Shown here piece by piece: positions 45,308 to 54,551 of a DNA stretch of 64,000 nucleotides (positions are counted from its first letter, which is position 1; the number at the start of each line of letters is the position of its first letter). The notes under the pieces were generated by a model. It searched no databases, was not told where the DNA came from, and saw nothing but the letters and a program-made list of their open reading frames with translations. The stretch comes from CAZRUA01 sp964603125 (GTDB taxonomy: Bacteria; Bacteroidota; Bacteroidia; B-17B0; Aurantibacillaceae), in NCBI GenBank assembly GCA_964603125.1, contig CAZRUA010000002.1, positions 56,424 to 120,423 of the forward strand. Direction: 5' to 3'. The position numbers and the translations under genes were made by a program.

Positions 45308-46318
45308 ATGTCTAGTTTAGTGTTTAATATTCCAATAGTCAGCATTGTAATGGCAGCCTACAATGAGGAAAAGTATATTGGCGAAGCTATAGAGAGCATA
45401 TTAAATCAAACTTTTAGAGATTTTGAATTTATTATTGTAAACGATGGCTCTTCTGATAATACAGAGAACATTATTTTATCTTACAAAGACGATAGAATAA
45501 TCTATGTAAAAAATGAACAAAATCTTAAATTAATAGACAGCTTAAATAAAGGATTGTCTTTAGCAAGAGGTAAATATATAGCGCGAATGGATTCAGATGA
45601 TATATCTGAACCCAATAGATTGATTGAACAAGTTAGTTTTATGGAGAGTCATCCTGAAATAGGAATCAGTGGTGCACAACTAAGATTATTTGGCAAGGAA
45701 GAGGGTTTTATGAATTATCCATTGATTCATGAGGATATTAAGTTAAGATTATTTATAACCTCATGTTTTGGGAATAATGTTGTTATTTTTAAAAGAGACT
45801 TATTAAATAAATACGATTTGTTTTTCCCAAAAGGCTATATACATGCTGAAGATTATAAATGTTGGACGAATTGGATTTTGATAACTAAGTCAGCTAACTT
45901 AAATCTGAATTTGGTCAGATATAGGTCACATTCCAATTCGGTTTCAAATAAAAATAAAGCAGAGCAAAGGCAAACAAGAAATAGAGTAAGGCAGGAATAT
46001 ATAATGGCTAACTTTGATGTCTCTTCACAAATGGCAAGTGATTTGGTTGGTCAAATATCTAAAGCTAAATTAAGAGCAATAAAATTTGTTTTAAATGTTA
46101 ACACGCAAAAAGGTTATTTTGACGAATCAAAACTGAAACAAGTTTTTGCTGAATTATGGTACTTGGATAGTTTGGAAAGCGTTGAAAATAATTTTTTTGT
46201 ATTTTTAAGGTATCCAAGGATTTTTTCAATAGAATGGAAAAGTAATTTTAAAAGATGGCTTTTTGTTTTAAAGCATTTTATAAAATTTAAAGTAAAGAAT
46301 AATGCAGCAAAGTCATAA
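45308..46318 (+). CDS. Glycosyltransferase family 2
   Basis: A 336-residue GT-A enzyme. The signature VSIVMAAYNEEKYIGEAIES and the acidic motif ARMDSDDISEPNRL are clear, as is IIVNDGSSDNT. It follows a 137-nt gap in which I found no gene and no clear promoter. Its last 17 bases overlap the start of the next glycosyltransferase. Donor specificity cannot be read. Confidence 0.94.
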   Translation: MSSLVFNIPIVSIVMAAYNEEKYIGEAIESILNQTFRDFEFIIVNDGSSDNTENIILSYKDDRIIYVKNEQNLKLIDSLNKGLSLARGKYIARMDSDDISEPNRLIEQVSFMESHPEIGISGAQLRLFGKEEGFMNYPLIHEDIKLRLFITSCFGNNVVIFKRDLLNKYDLFFPKGYIHAEDYKCWTNWILITKSANLNLNLVRYRSHSNSVSNKNKAEQRQTRNRVRQEYIMANFDVSSQMASDLVGQISKAKLRAIKFVLNVNTQKGYFDESKLKQVFAELWYLDSLESVENNFFVFLRYPRIFSIEWKSNFKRWLFVLKHFIKFKVKNNAAKS

Positions 46319-47390
46319 AGTAGCTTATATTGAAGGCCGACCAGCAAGTCATCCTACACATGCGGCCTATGCTAAATCGGTTAATTCTGTTTTTCATTTT
46401 GTTGATTTTAAGTTGAGGTATCATGATGTTCCAAATGCTTCAGCATACAAGCGTTATTTAAGTTGGTTGGTTTGTGCTTTTACATTTCCAAAACGAAAAA
46501 GCTATGACGTTTTTTTATCGGAAGAAGCCTACTTTATGCTTGGGATAATGAAAAAAATAGGTTTTATTTCAAAGCGGCAAAAGTTAATTGCTATTATGGG
46601 GTCGCATACTTTGTATTTTTTACACACTAATCAATATTCGGATTCCACCAAAAAAGCGTTCATTAAATTATTTCATCTTTATGATGGTTTTATTTGTGAA
46701 GGTCCAATACAATACCAATTACTTAATGAGTTTTTAGGTGAAAATCACACGAAAAAAATTGTACAAATATACAACGGAAGCCCTGCAATTAGGTTTAACA
46801 AGTTAATACAGGTAAAACCAAATTTAGAAAAATTTAATATAGTTACAATTGGTGCTATTCCTAATCAAAATCGTATTCACTATAAGGGAATTGATTTAAT
46901 GTTAGAAGCCTTTGCTCTAGTGAAGCCTAATTTCCCACAATTAACATTTACCATTGTAGGTGAATATGATAAATCATTAGTAGAGGATTTACTGAATAAA
47001 TACTGTTCTAGTTATAAAACAGATGTTTTGTTTGTGGGACAATCAAACGATTTAAGTGAATCACTTAAGGATGCGTGTTTATATTTACACACAGCTAGGG
47101 GTGAAGCCTGGGGAATAAGCGTTACAGAAGCAATGGCTGCGGGTGTTACCCCTATTGTTTCTGACTGGACGGGTTCGAAAGAAGCTGTTCAAAAGGTTTC
47201 TAAAGAATTAATTGTTGAGTTGGATGCAACTTTAATTGCCTCAAAAGTAAATTGGTTTTTAAATCTTTCTTTAGAACAAAAGGAAGAATTGTCTGCAAAA
47301 TGCAAGGATATTTCAAAATTTTATATAGAAGAGAATGCACTTTCTAATTTTGAGAAAATTTTTAATGAAATGTGTTCTAACCCATGGTAA
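46302..47390 (+). CDS. Glycosyltransferase family 4 (GT-B fold)
   Basis: A 362-residue GT-B enzyme. The C-terminal domain has the family's phosphate-binding and donor-binding text: IHYKGIDLMLEAFALVK, VGEYDKSLV, and the E-x7-E stretch EAWGISVTEAMAAGVTPIVS. The N-terminal domain is diverged. It overlaps its neighbours on both sides, so all are translated from one message. Confidence 0.9.
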   Translation: MQQSHKVAYIEGRPASHPTHAAYAKSVNSVFHFVDFKLRYHDVPNASAYKRYLSWLVCAFTFPKRKSYDVFLSEEAYFMLGIMKKIGFISKRQKLIAIMGSHTLYFLHTNQYSDSTKKAFIKLFHLYDGFICEGPIQYQLLNEFLGENHTKKIVQIYNGSPAIRFNKLIQVKPNLEKFNIVTIGAIPNQNRIHYKGIDLMLEAFALVKPNFPQLTFTIVGEYDKSLVEDLLNKYCSSYKTDVLFVGQSNDLSESLKDACLYLHTARGEAWGISVTEAMAAGVTPIVSDWTGSKEAVQKVSKELIVELDATLIASKVNWFLNLSLEQKEELSAKCKDISKFYIEENALSNFEKIFNEMCSNPW

Positions 47391-48532
47391 TGAACGAATT
47401 AAGTAAAGGTAATATTTTGTTTTTTACTTCTTTTAATGAGAGGTCAATTCATATGGAATCTTCCGTATTATACTTTAAACGAAAAGGGTATAAAGTATTT
47501 TTTTTGACAACATGTGGTAAAGGCCCTATTCATAGCGAATTATTAAAACAAGATGTCGTTTGCAACACAATTGAACTTCCTCAGCAATCAGGCGCTATAT
47601 ATTATCTAAAGGCAATTAAATACTTTGTCAAATATTGTAAAAATAACAAAATTAATTTCGTTTATTCACACCTTCAAGTTCCTAATTTTATTTCTTCGCT
47701 AGCTCGTTTATTTATCAAAGCAAAGGTGTTTAATGTTAGGCATAATTCTGATGTAATAGAGTTGGATGGCTCTAGGAAGGAGATGTTGATGGAAAGAATA
47801 ATTAATAAAAGAAGCTCACATATTATTGCAATTTCAGATAAAGTTAAGAGTCAACTAATTGAAAAGGAAGGAGTGAAGCCCAAAAAGGTGTTAAGGATAA
47901 ATAATGGATATGATTTTAAAGATTACGATAAGTTGAGTTTAAGTAAAGAGGAAAGTTTAAGGATTAAAGAAAAATATAAGGCTAAATTTTTAGTAGTATC
48001 GCCAGGAAGACTTATTAAAACTAAACGCCATAACATAACAATAGAAGCTATAAGTAAATTGTTAGATAAGGGCATTGATATTAAATTGTTAATTCTAGGT
48101 GATGGACCCGAAAGGATCGAAACTCAAGCATATATAGATTCTAAAGGAGTTCATGATAATGTTTATTTATTGGGCTATGTCGAGAATATTTCTGATTATT
48201 TAATTGCGGCAGATATAGTTGTTCTTTTATCGGAGTCGGAGGCAAGTAATAATGTAGTTAAAGAGGCAGGATACTATGAAAAACCAGTTGTTGTTTGCGA
48301 GAATGTTGGAGACTTTAGTGACTATATTGTCAATGAAAATAATGGTTTTCTAGTTTCTAAGAGTAATCCATTAGGTGATTTTGTTGCCATTATAGAAAAA
48401 GTAAATAATAATTCAAGCTATTTTGACGGAATTGGGAAGGAGTTAAAAACAACTGTTTTAAGAGAATTTAATATTGAGGAAGTAGGGAGAAAGTATGAAG
48501 AACTGCAAAACTCATTTAATAAAATTAATTAA
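47384..48532 (+). CDS. Glycosyltransferase family 4 (GT-B fold)
   Basis: A 382-residue GT-B enzyme. Typical text includes NVRHNSDVIEL in the acceptor domain, the linker KKVLRINNGYDFKDYD, then VSPGRLIKTKRHNITIEAI, LILGDGPER and SESEASNNVVKEAGYYEKPVV. Either ATG 47384 or ATG 47390 may be used; the second overlaps the upstream stop as TAATG. Its end overlaps the convergent deacetylase gene by 8 bases. Confidence 0.93.
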   Translation: MVMNELSKGNILFFTSFNERSIHMESSVLYFKRKGYKVFFLTTCGKGPIHSELLKQDVVCNTIELPQQSGAIYYLKAIKYFVKYCKNNKINFVYSHLQVPNFISSLARLFIKAKVFNVRHNSDVIELDGSRKEMLMERIINKRSSHIIAISDKVKSQLIEKEGVKPKKVLRINNGYDFKDYDKLSLSKEESLRIKEKYKAKFLVVSPGRLIKTKRHNITIEAISKLLDKGIDIKLLILGDGPERIETQAYIDSKGVHDNVYLLGYVENISDYLIAADIVVLLSESEASNNVVKEAGYYEKPVVVCENVGDFSDYIVNENNGFLVSKSNPLGDFVAIIEKVNNNSSYFDGIGKELKTTVLREFNIEEVGRKYEELQNSFNKIN

Positions 48533-49529
48533 TCTTTTTAATTTTCGAGCGCTCATTAATGCCGTAAATTATTTTTAGTAGCTCGTTATTTACAATGCTG
48601 TTCGCTGTCCAAATCCTTGGTAAATCTAATAAGTCATAATTATTTAACTGAACGTCACCGTAATTTGTTGTTAATGCTGTTTGATAACCAGCAGTTTTGG
48701 CAAAATTAATTTCTCTTTTTCCAATATCTTTTTTTGTGCCAAATGGATAGGAGAAGTGCAATACAGGTTTATTGATTATTTTTTCTAGCTCATGTTTAGA
48801 ATCCGCAATTTCTTTCAATGCAAGTTCCTCTTTTAAATTAGCCAAGCTGGCATGTGTTATAGAATGAGCTCCTAAAGTGACCAGCTGGTGTTTTGTTAAT
48901 TCTACAACTTGATTTGTATTTAAGAATAGATTGTGATACTTTTCTAGGTTCGGCTTATATTGATTAATCAAGTAAGATAGTGCTTCAGGTTGTTTTTGGA
49001 TAATTTCACGAAGCTCAATAAAAAAAATTAATTTACTTGCATGGTTTTCAAAAACTACTTGTTTTATTGAGCCCGAATCGTAGTAACTTAATACGTTATT
49101 CTCAGATATTAAATCTTCTATAAAATACCACCAAGCAAACTGATTGCGATTAATAAAATCTAATGTGATATAAATTGTAAAGGGAACTTTATATTTTTCA
49201 AAAATTGGTAATGCTTTTTCGTAGTTGTCTAAGTAGCCATCATCAAATGTAAATATTACATAACGTTTATTCGTTTTGTCTGTTAATGCCTTTGTTATAT
49301 CATTAATTGATATAGGTGTAAAACCGCTTTTTATATAAAAGGAAATTAAAAAGTCTAAATAGTCTTCAGTAACCTCAATACCATCATTAATAATTCTATT
49401 TTCCCCTAATTTTGATACAACTCTATGAAGCATTAAAATCTGAACTTTGCCGCTATATTTTTTTCTGTAGGGCCATCCATTGCTTAATTTAAGAAATTGA
49501 AAAAGTATGTCAGTTATTAATTTTTTCAT
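48525..49529 (-). CDS. Polysaccharide deacetylase (NodB/CE4 family)
   Basis: Removes N- or O-acetyl groups from glycans. The NodB motifs are present: FTFDDGYLDN with Asp96 and Asp97, and GAHSITH with His222 and His226. The start MKKLITDILF is chosen because its ATG overlaps the upstream GNAT stop as TAATG; the frame could be extended to 49577 inside that gene. At 334 residues it carries an insert between the two motifs. No signal peptide is clear, so it may act in the cytoplasm on lipid-linked intermediates. Confidence 0.9.
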   Translation of the reverse strand: MKKLITDILFQFLKLSNGWPYRKKYSGKVQILMLHRVVSKLGENRIINDGIEVTEDYLDFLISFYIKSGFTPISINDITKALTDKTNKRYVIFTFDDGYLDNYEKALPIFEKYKVPFTIYITLDFINRNQFAWWYFIEDLISENNVLSYYDSGSIKQVVFENHASKLIFFIELREIIQKQPEALSYLINQYKPNLEKYHNLFLNTNQVVELTKHQLVTLGAHSITHASLANLKEELALKEIADSKHELEKIINKPVLHFSYPFGTKKDIGKREINFAKTAGYQTALTTNYGDVQLNNYDLLDLPRIWTANSIVNNELLKIIYGINERSKIKKIN

Positions 49530-50476
49530 TAAAAGTTTAAAAGTACTTTTTCGGAGTATAAAAAATTTAAGTCGCAATGTTTTAAGTCAGTATCAGTGTA
49601 AAGAAACATAGGCCTGTCTTTTTTCGATTTTACTATATAATTTAAGTTTAAGTCTATTTTATTTACAAAATGCTCACTTACATTTATAATTCGCGAATTA
49701 GTTATTGAAAACAATGCCTCTAAGATTTCGATAAAAAAATTAGAAAGAAGTTGGGATGAACTACAAAACATCATTTCGCTCTGGATGTTTTTATTAAAAA
49801 GTTTATAGGGAAGTTCTTTCAAATTGTTTTTCCACCCATCTATAACCATTTTTTTTTGATTTAGAGCAATGGTTAAATTTTTCTTTACCCCATCATCAGT
49901 TAGTTCTATATCATAAAAGTGTACATTTTTAAAAGGTAGATGATCAACTATTGCTTGTTTAGTATTGCTAGTAAGGTTTGTAGAATCTATGTTTTGAGAA
50001 CTTATTGTTTTAATTTTTACCGAAGTTTTACGTTCTTTTTTCAATAGATAAAATTTAAGTTTAAATGGATTAACTAAATATTCAAACTCAGATAACTTAT
50101 CAAATCGTAAGGCGTTGAAAACACTAAGTGTGTTTTCGTGCGGAGATAAATTAAGTATAATTATGTTTTTTATTTTAAAAAGAGGTGAAAGTAGTTGAAG
50201 ACTTTTACTTCTAAATTCAGGATTAACAACCCAGGAGGATATATTACAAAACGTAATCTCTTTTCCTTCAATTTCTTTTTGGTTTAGTACGTAGGATAAA
50301 AAACCAACAATTAATCCATCATTCTCTAGGAGCATACCTCTGTATCCAAGCTTATTTTCCCATTTGTACTCAAGTATATAAGCCCATTTTTCGTCAGATA
50401 TATGTGGGGCAAAATCCTTGAGCAAAGGCAAAAGCAAATCGTAGCTTTCTGAATAATAGGGTTTTATAACAAGCAT
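49529..50476 (-). CDS. GNAT-like acyltransferase
   Basis: A 315-residue protein. The first half resembles a GNAT fold: GYRGMLLENDGLIVGFLSYVL as the central strands and CNISSWVVNPEFRSKSLQLLSPLF as a diverged acetyl-CoA-binding motif A. The second half is unassigned. It is translationally coupled to the deacetylase gene, forming a two-gene antisense unit in the locus, which suggests an acyl-exchange step on an amino sugar. Acyl donor and substrate are unknown. Confidence 0.65.
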   Translation of the reverse strand: MLVIKPYYSESYDLLLPLLKDFAPHISDEKWAYILEYKWENKLGYRGMLLENDGLIVGFLSYVLNQKEIEGKEITFCNISSWVVNPEFRSKSLQLLSPLFKIKNIIILNLSPHENTLSVFNALRFDKLSEFEYLVNPFKLKFYLLKKERKTSVKIKTISSQNIDSTNLTSNTKQAIVDHLPFKNVHFYDIELTDDGVKKNLTIALNQKKMVIDGWKNNLKELPYKLFNKNIQSEMMFCSSSQLLSNFFIEILEALFSITNSRIINVSEHFVNKIDLNLNYIVKSKKDRPMFLYTDTDLKHCDLNFLYSEKVLLNF

Positions 50477-50499
50477 TTATTTGATGTAATATTGTTTTA

Positions 50500-50525
50500 A
50501 AAGCAAATTTAATATAATTTGCTTT
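50500..50525. repeat. Palindrome (10-bp arms) overlapping the GNAT-gene promoter
   Basis: AAAGCAAATT (50500-50509) and AATTTGCTTT (50516-50525) are exact inverted copies around TAATAT. The dyad covers a minus-strand TAAATTTG -7 element (50511-50504) upstream of the GNAT gene, in the divergent region shared with the methyltransferase gene. This is a plausible operator. Confidence 0.5.
50504..50511 (-). promoter_or_regulatory. Candidate -7 element for the GNAT-deacetylase unit
   Basis: The minus strand reads TAAATTTG, matching TAnnTTTG, 27 nt before the GNAT start. It lies within the palindrome described at 50500-50525. No convincing -33 box was found. Confidence 0.4.
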
Positions 50526-50621
50526 AGTGCTATAGGTTGGTAATTTAAAAAACAGAAGATAAATCAATGAGAAATTAGTTTGTAGTGAGAAGAATATTAT
50601 TTATTTTTAAAATGAAAATAA

Positions 50622-51335
50622 ATGTTTGTAATGATTCAAGTAATTTTACGTAAAATAAGAAATAGGTTTAATTATTATTTTTATAAAAATAGGAAATTTA
50701 AAAGTGAAGAAGAATTTTATACCTATCTTTTTACAAAGGATCCAAGTTGGAATTGCCCTAAACCCAATGAAGACGAGAGTATTAGGTTAGTGGAAATAAA
50801 GCAAGTTATTGAAAATCTGGGGTTTGAAAGTAATGTTGATATTTTGGAAGTTGGGTGCGGTAGAGGCTGGTTATGCAATGAGTTGTCTAAATATGGAACC
50901 ATAGTTGGTATCGAGCCTGTTGCCTCTGTTGTTAAGTATGCAAAAGGGATTTTTCCACACTTGGAGTTTCATGCAGCGTTGTTAGACCCTTTTATTAATC
51001 AATTCCCGAATAGGAAGTTTGATTTAGTTGTTTCTACTGAAGTTTTAGAGCATGTAAATGACAAACCTTTGTTCTTGCAGCAAATAAAATCTATTCTCAA
51101 ACCAAATGGTGTTGTAGTAATAACTACGCCGCGACTGGAGATTTATGATGCTTTTGTGGCTCAATATGGTGTTGAACCGGGTCAACCAGTTGAAGAGTGG
51201 CTTTCAGAAAAGGATGCCGAACAATTAATTAAAAGTGCAGGTTTTAGTATACTAAGTCACAAAGCTTTCGGGCCTATAGCTTCTAAAAGTAAAACTGATT
51301 TTACTACTCAAATGTGGGTTTTTAAAGTTAGTTAA
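50622..51335 (+). CDS. Class I SAM-dependent methyltransferase
   Basis: A 237-residue methyltransferase. Motif I is VDILEVGCGRGWLCNEL; post-I acid GIEPVAS; FDLVVSTEVLEHVND is the Methyltransf_11/23 type motif. It ends with the WVFKV strand. It probably O-methylates a sugar of the glycan or its terminus. A second ATG at 50631 is equally possible. Confidence 0.9.
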   Translation: MFVMIQVILRKIRNRFNYYFYKNRKFKSEEEFYTYLFTKDPSWNCPKPNEDESIRLVEIKQVIENLGFESNVDILEVGCGRGWLCNELSKYGTIVGIEPVASVVKYAKGIFPHLEFHAALLDPFINQFPNRKFDLVVSTEVLEHVNDKPLFLQQIKSILKPNGVVVITTPRLEIYDAFVAQYGVEPGQPVEEWLSEKDAEQLIKSAGFSILSHKAFGPIASKSKTDFTTQMWVFKVS

Positions 51336-51451
51336 GGCAATTGTTAGATTACATTATTAATGTTTCAACAATAGTTTTGTGTAATGTACTTTGTAGTAAT
51401 ATTTAATTTTTATTTACTACTTTCGTTTTATTGTAAAATCAGCGCAATTTA

Positions 51452-53176
51452 ATGGTAACATTCAATCAATTAAAGAAAAATTTAAAGAAAGATTTTGATG
51501 GTTTAAAACAAATTAAGTTGTCAATTTTGGCAGAAGATTCTAGTCAATTATTAGTTCAAGCTATTAAGGGCTATGGTTACGACTTAGGTTATAATATTGA
51601 AATAAATGATTGTGGTTATAATGAACTTAATTTGCAAGTGTTCGATCCAAATTCACAATTATACCAGTTTGAGTCAGATTTCATTTTAATCATACCTTCT
51701 TCGCATAAACTATTAAAGAAATTTTATTCAAATAATTTATCCGATAAATCTAACTTTTCGGATAACCACATTTCTTATATTGAAGAGCTTGTTGGCACTA
51801 TTAACGAGCGAACGCAGGCAAAGATTATACTATGTAATTACATTGAATTAAACGATGCTGTATTTGGTAACTTTGCTAGTAAAGTGGATAGCTCTTTTGT
51901 TTTTCAGCAAAGAAAGCTGAATTATGAATTAATGTTGTTTGTTAATAAACAAAAAAATGTTTATTTAAATGATTTACTTTCTCTACAGCAGCGTTTCGGA
52001 AATTCTTTTATTGAAGATAACAAGTTTTATATAAATGCAGATATAACGTTTAGCATTGATTTTTTACCTCACTTTGCAAAAACTACACTTGATGTTATTA
52101 GCAGCCTTGACGGCAAATTTAAGAAATGTCTTATTTTGGATTTAGATAATACTTTATGGGGAGGTATTATTGGAGATGATGGAGTTGAAGGTATTCAAAT
52201 AGGTGATTTAGGTATTGGTAAAGCTTTCACAGGACTTCAGCTTTGGATAAAGCAATTAAAGGAGAGAGGCATTATTTTAGCAGTGTGTAGTAAAAACACA
52301 GAGAATATAGCTAAGGAGCCTTTTATATCCCATCCTGATATGGTTCTTAAATTGGATGATATTGCTGTTTTTGTTGCTAACTGGGAAAACAAAGTAGATA
52401 ACATTAAATATATACAAAGTGTTTTAAACATTGGCTTTGATTCGATGGTTTTTTTAGACGATAATCCTTTTGAGAGAAATATTGTCTCTGAGAATATTGT
52501 TGGTATAACTGTGCCAAGCCTGCCAGAAGACCCAAGTGATTATGTTTCATATTTGCAATATTTAAATTTATTTGAAACCTCTTCCTATTCCGAAGAGGAT
52601 TTGTTAAGAAATGATTTATATCGTGAAGAAACAAAAAGGCTTGATTATAAAAAAACATTCATAAACGAAGGAGATTATTTAAATGGCCTTAATATGACCT
52701 CTAAAGTAGAGGGTTTTAATAAATTTAATACACCTAGGGTTGCGCAATTAACGCAAAGATCTAATCAGTTTAATTTAAGAACTACACGTTATACGGAAAA
52801 AGAAATCGAAGAGATTGCATTATCCGATAAACACATTTGTTTAACATTTACTTTGGATGATAAATTCGGGAAAAATGGACTAATTGCGGTTATTATTTTG
52901 GAATTAAGAAAGGATAGTGAAATTTTTATTGAAACATGGTTAATGAGTTGCCGAATATTAAGAAGAGGTATGGAGGCCTTTATATTAAATTATATTGTAA
53001 ATAGAGCAAAAAGGATTAATTTTAAAAAAATTGTAGGAGAGTATATAGTTACTACTAAAAACGGTATCGTTGAAAACCATTATTTAGATTTAGGATTTAA
53101 AAAGGAAGGCGATTTATGGATTTTAGATGTTAATGATTATAAAGATTGTATTACATATATAAAAGAAGCAGAATAA
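51452..53176 (+). CDS. FkbH-like HAD-superfamily protein
   Basis: FkbH-type proteins use a HAD domain to dephosphorylate 1,3-bisphosphoglycerate and load a glyceryl unit onto an acyl carrier protein. The 574 residues show a diverged N-terminal region (1-220), the HAD motif DLDNTLWGG with Asp230 and Asp232, MVFLDDNPFERNIV as the later HAD acids, and a GNAT-like C-terminal part (~440-574, with NGLIAVIIL and NHYLDLGFKKEGDLW). An acyl carrier protein gene follows at once. In a glycan locus it is likely to feed a small acyl group to a sugar; the exact acyl is inferred. Confidence 0.9.
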   Translation: MVTFNQLKKNLKKDFDGLKQIKLSILAEDSSQLLVQAIKGYGYDLGYNIEINDCGYNELNLQVFDPNSQLYQFESDFILIIPSSHKLLKKFYSNNLSDKSNFSDNHISYIEELVGTINERTQAKIILCNYIELNDAVFGNFASKVDSSFVFQQRKLNYELMLFVNKQKNVYLNDLLSLQQRFGNSFIEDNKFYINADITFSIDFLPHFAKTTLDVISSLDGKFKKCLILDLDNTLWGGIIGDDGVEGIQIGDLGIGKAFTGLQLWIKQLKERGIILAVCSKNTENIAKEPFISHPDMVLKLDDIAVFVANWENKVDNIKYIQSVLNIGFDSMVFLDDNPFERNIVSENIVGITVPSLPEDPSDYVSYLQYLNLFETSSYSEEDLLRNDLYREETKRLDYKKTFINEGDYLNGLNMTSKVEGFNKFNTPRVAQLTQRSNQFNLRTTRYTEKEIEEIALSDKHICLTFTLDDKFGKNGLIAVIILELRKDSEIFIETWLMSCRILRRGMEAFILNYIVNRAKRINFKKIVGEYIVTTKNGIVENHYLDLGFKKEGDLWILDVNDYKDCITYIKEAE

Positions 53177-53177
53177 G

Positions 53178-53426
53178 ATGGAAGTTAATGAGATAATTAG
53201 TAAAGTAAACCAAATATTTATTGATGTTTTGGATAACAATGATATTAAAATAGCTTACGAAACAACCAGTTCAGATGTAGAAGAATGGGACTCTTTGAAT
53301 CATATTCAATTAGTTGTGGCTATTGAAAAGCATTTTAACATCAGATTTACAGCTGCTGAAATAATAGATTTTAGCAATGTGGGAGAAATGTGCGAAGCTA
53401 TAAAAGTAAAAATATCTGCAAACTAA
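53178..53426 (+). CDS. Acyl carrier protein
   Basis: An 82-residue carrier protein. The phosphopantetheine site is Ser39 in EWDSLNHIQLVVAIEKHF, and the helix layout is normal. It is placed 1 nt after the fkbH-like gene and 2 nt before the MaoC gene, so it is the dedicated carrier of this cassette rather than the housekeeping fatty-acid ACP. Confidence 0.94.
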   Translation: MEVNEIISKVNQIFIDVLDNNDIKIAYETTSSDVEEWDSLNHIQLVVAIEKHFNIRFTAAEIIDFSNVGEMCEAIKVKISAN

Positions 53427-53428
53427 AC

Positions 53429-53824
53429 ATGCAAAAGGGCGATAAGTTTGAAAGGTCATTCCTAATTTCTGAAGATATTTATAATGGATTTGCATTTACA
53501 TTTAATGATAAGAATCCGTTGCACATGAGTGATGAATACGCACAGGAAAGGGGTTTTGAGAGAAGGGTAATGCATGGGAATATTCTTAATGGTTTTATAT
53601 CCTATTTTGTTGGCGAATGTTTACCAATAAAAAATGTAGTGATTCAAACACAGGAAATAAAATTTTTTAAACCTAGTTATTTAAATGATAAATTACTCTT
53701 TGAAGCGGAAGTTGTGGATTTTTACGAATCGGTTAAAACAATCGAGTTAAAGTTTGTTTTTAAAAATCAAAACAATATTAAAGTTGCGAGTGGGAAATTA
53801 AATATTGGCGTATTAAACAGTTAA
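53429..53824 (+). CDS. MaoC-like (hotdog) dehydratase/hydratase
   Basis: A 131-residue single hotdog domain. The hydratase motif DxNPxH is intact as Asp27 and His32 in FNDKNPLHMSDEYA, followed by the typical RRVMHGNILNGFIS. The start MQKGDKF lies 2 nt after the ACP stop; an upstream in-frame start would run inside the ACP gene and is not family-like. It probably hydrates or dehydrates the acyl group on the neighbouring ACP. Confidence 0.9.
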   Translation: MQKGDKFERSFLISEDIYNGFAFTFNDKNPLHMSDEYAQERGFERRVMHGNILNGFISYFVGECLPIKNVVIQTQEIKFFKPSYLNDKLLFEAEVVDFYESVKTIELKFVFKNQNNIKVASGKLNIGVLNS

Positions 53825-53829
53825 CTAAA

Positions 53830-54546
53830 ATGAATATTCTTGTAACAGGCGGTGCATCTGGGTTAGGAAATGCTATAACAACAGCATTAGCCAACGATAA
53901 AAATAATTTTGTTTATTTTACATATTGTAATTCAAAAGAGAATGCTTTAGATCTTGAAACGAAATTTAATAATGTGCAATCTATTCATTGTGATTTTTCT
54001 AATGAAGAATCATTAGAGATGTTAATTTCTAAAATGAACGAAATTAAGTTGGAGGTTCTAGTTAATAACGCAATAACTGGCATCAATAAAATTCATTTTC
54101 ATAAAACTGTGGCAAACGATTTAGTTTCGTCTTTTCATTCAAATGTTATACCTACAGTTAAAATTAGTCAAAGGGCAGTTGAAATTTTTAGAAAAGCAAA
54201 ATACGGAAAACTTATTACCATTCTGTCCTCTGCTATAAGCAATAAGCCTCCAGTAGGTTGGAGCACGTATGTGGCTGAAAAAAATTATTTATTATCAATA
54301 AGTAAATCTATTGCCACTGAAAATATTAGTTTCAACATCACTTCGAACTGTATTTCTCCAAGCTTTATGCAAACGGATTTGAATAAAGAAGTTGATGACA
54401 GAATAGTTGAGGAAATGAAATTAAAACATCCTTTAAAGAAATTATTAACCGTTGATGAGGTTGCACAAACAGTTGTTTTTTATACTAGTGCAACACAACA
54501 TATTAACGGAACTAACCTGATAATTAATGCTGGATCTGATTTGTAA
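53830..54546 (+). CDS. SDR-family oxidoreductase (FabG-like)
   Basis: Classical short-chain dehydrogenase, 238 residues. Cofactor motif TGGASGLG at 6-13, NNA motif in LVNNAITG, catalytic Tyr147 and Lys151 in STYVAEK, and the ending INGTNLIINAGSDL. It should interconvert keto and hydroxy forms of the acyl group carried by the cassette's ACP. It follows the MaoC gene by 5 nt. Confidence 0.92.
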   Translation: MNILVTGGASGLGNAITTALANDKNNFVYFTYCNSKENALDLETKFNNVQSIHCDFSNEESLEMLISKMNEIKLEVLVNNAITGINKIHFHKTVANDLVSSFHSNVIPTVKISQRAVEIFRKAKYGKLITILSSAISNKPPVGWSTYVAEKNYLLSISKSIATENISFNITSNCISPSFMQTDLNKEVDDRIVEEMKLKHPLKKLLTVDEVAQTVVFYTSATQHINGTNLIINAGSDL

Positions 54547-54551
54547 TTATT

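Noticed and set aside
52237..52658. Minus-strand ORFs inside the fkbH-like gene
   Set aside because: Shadows of a strongly supported HAD domain on the plus strand.
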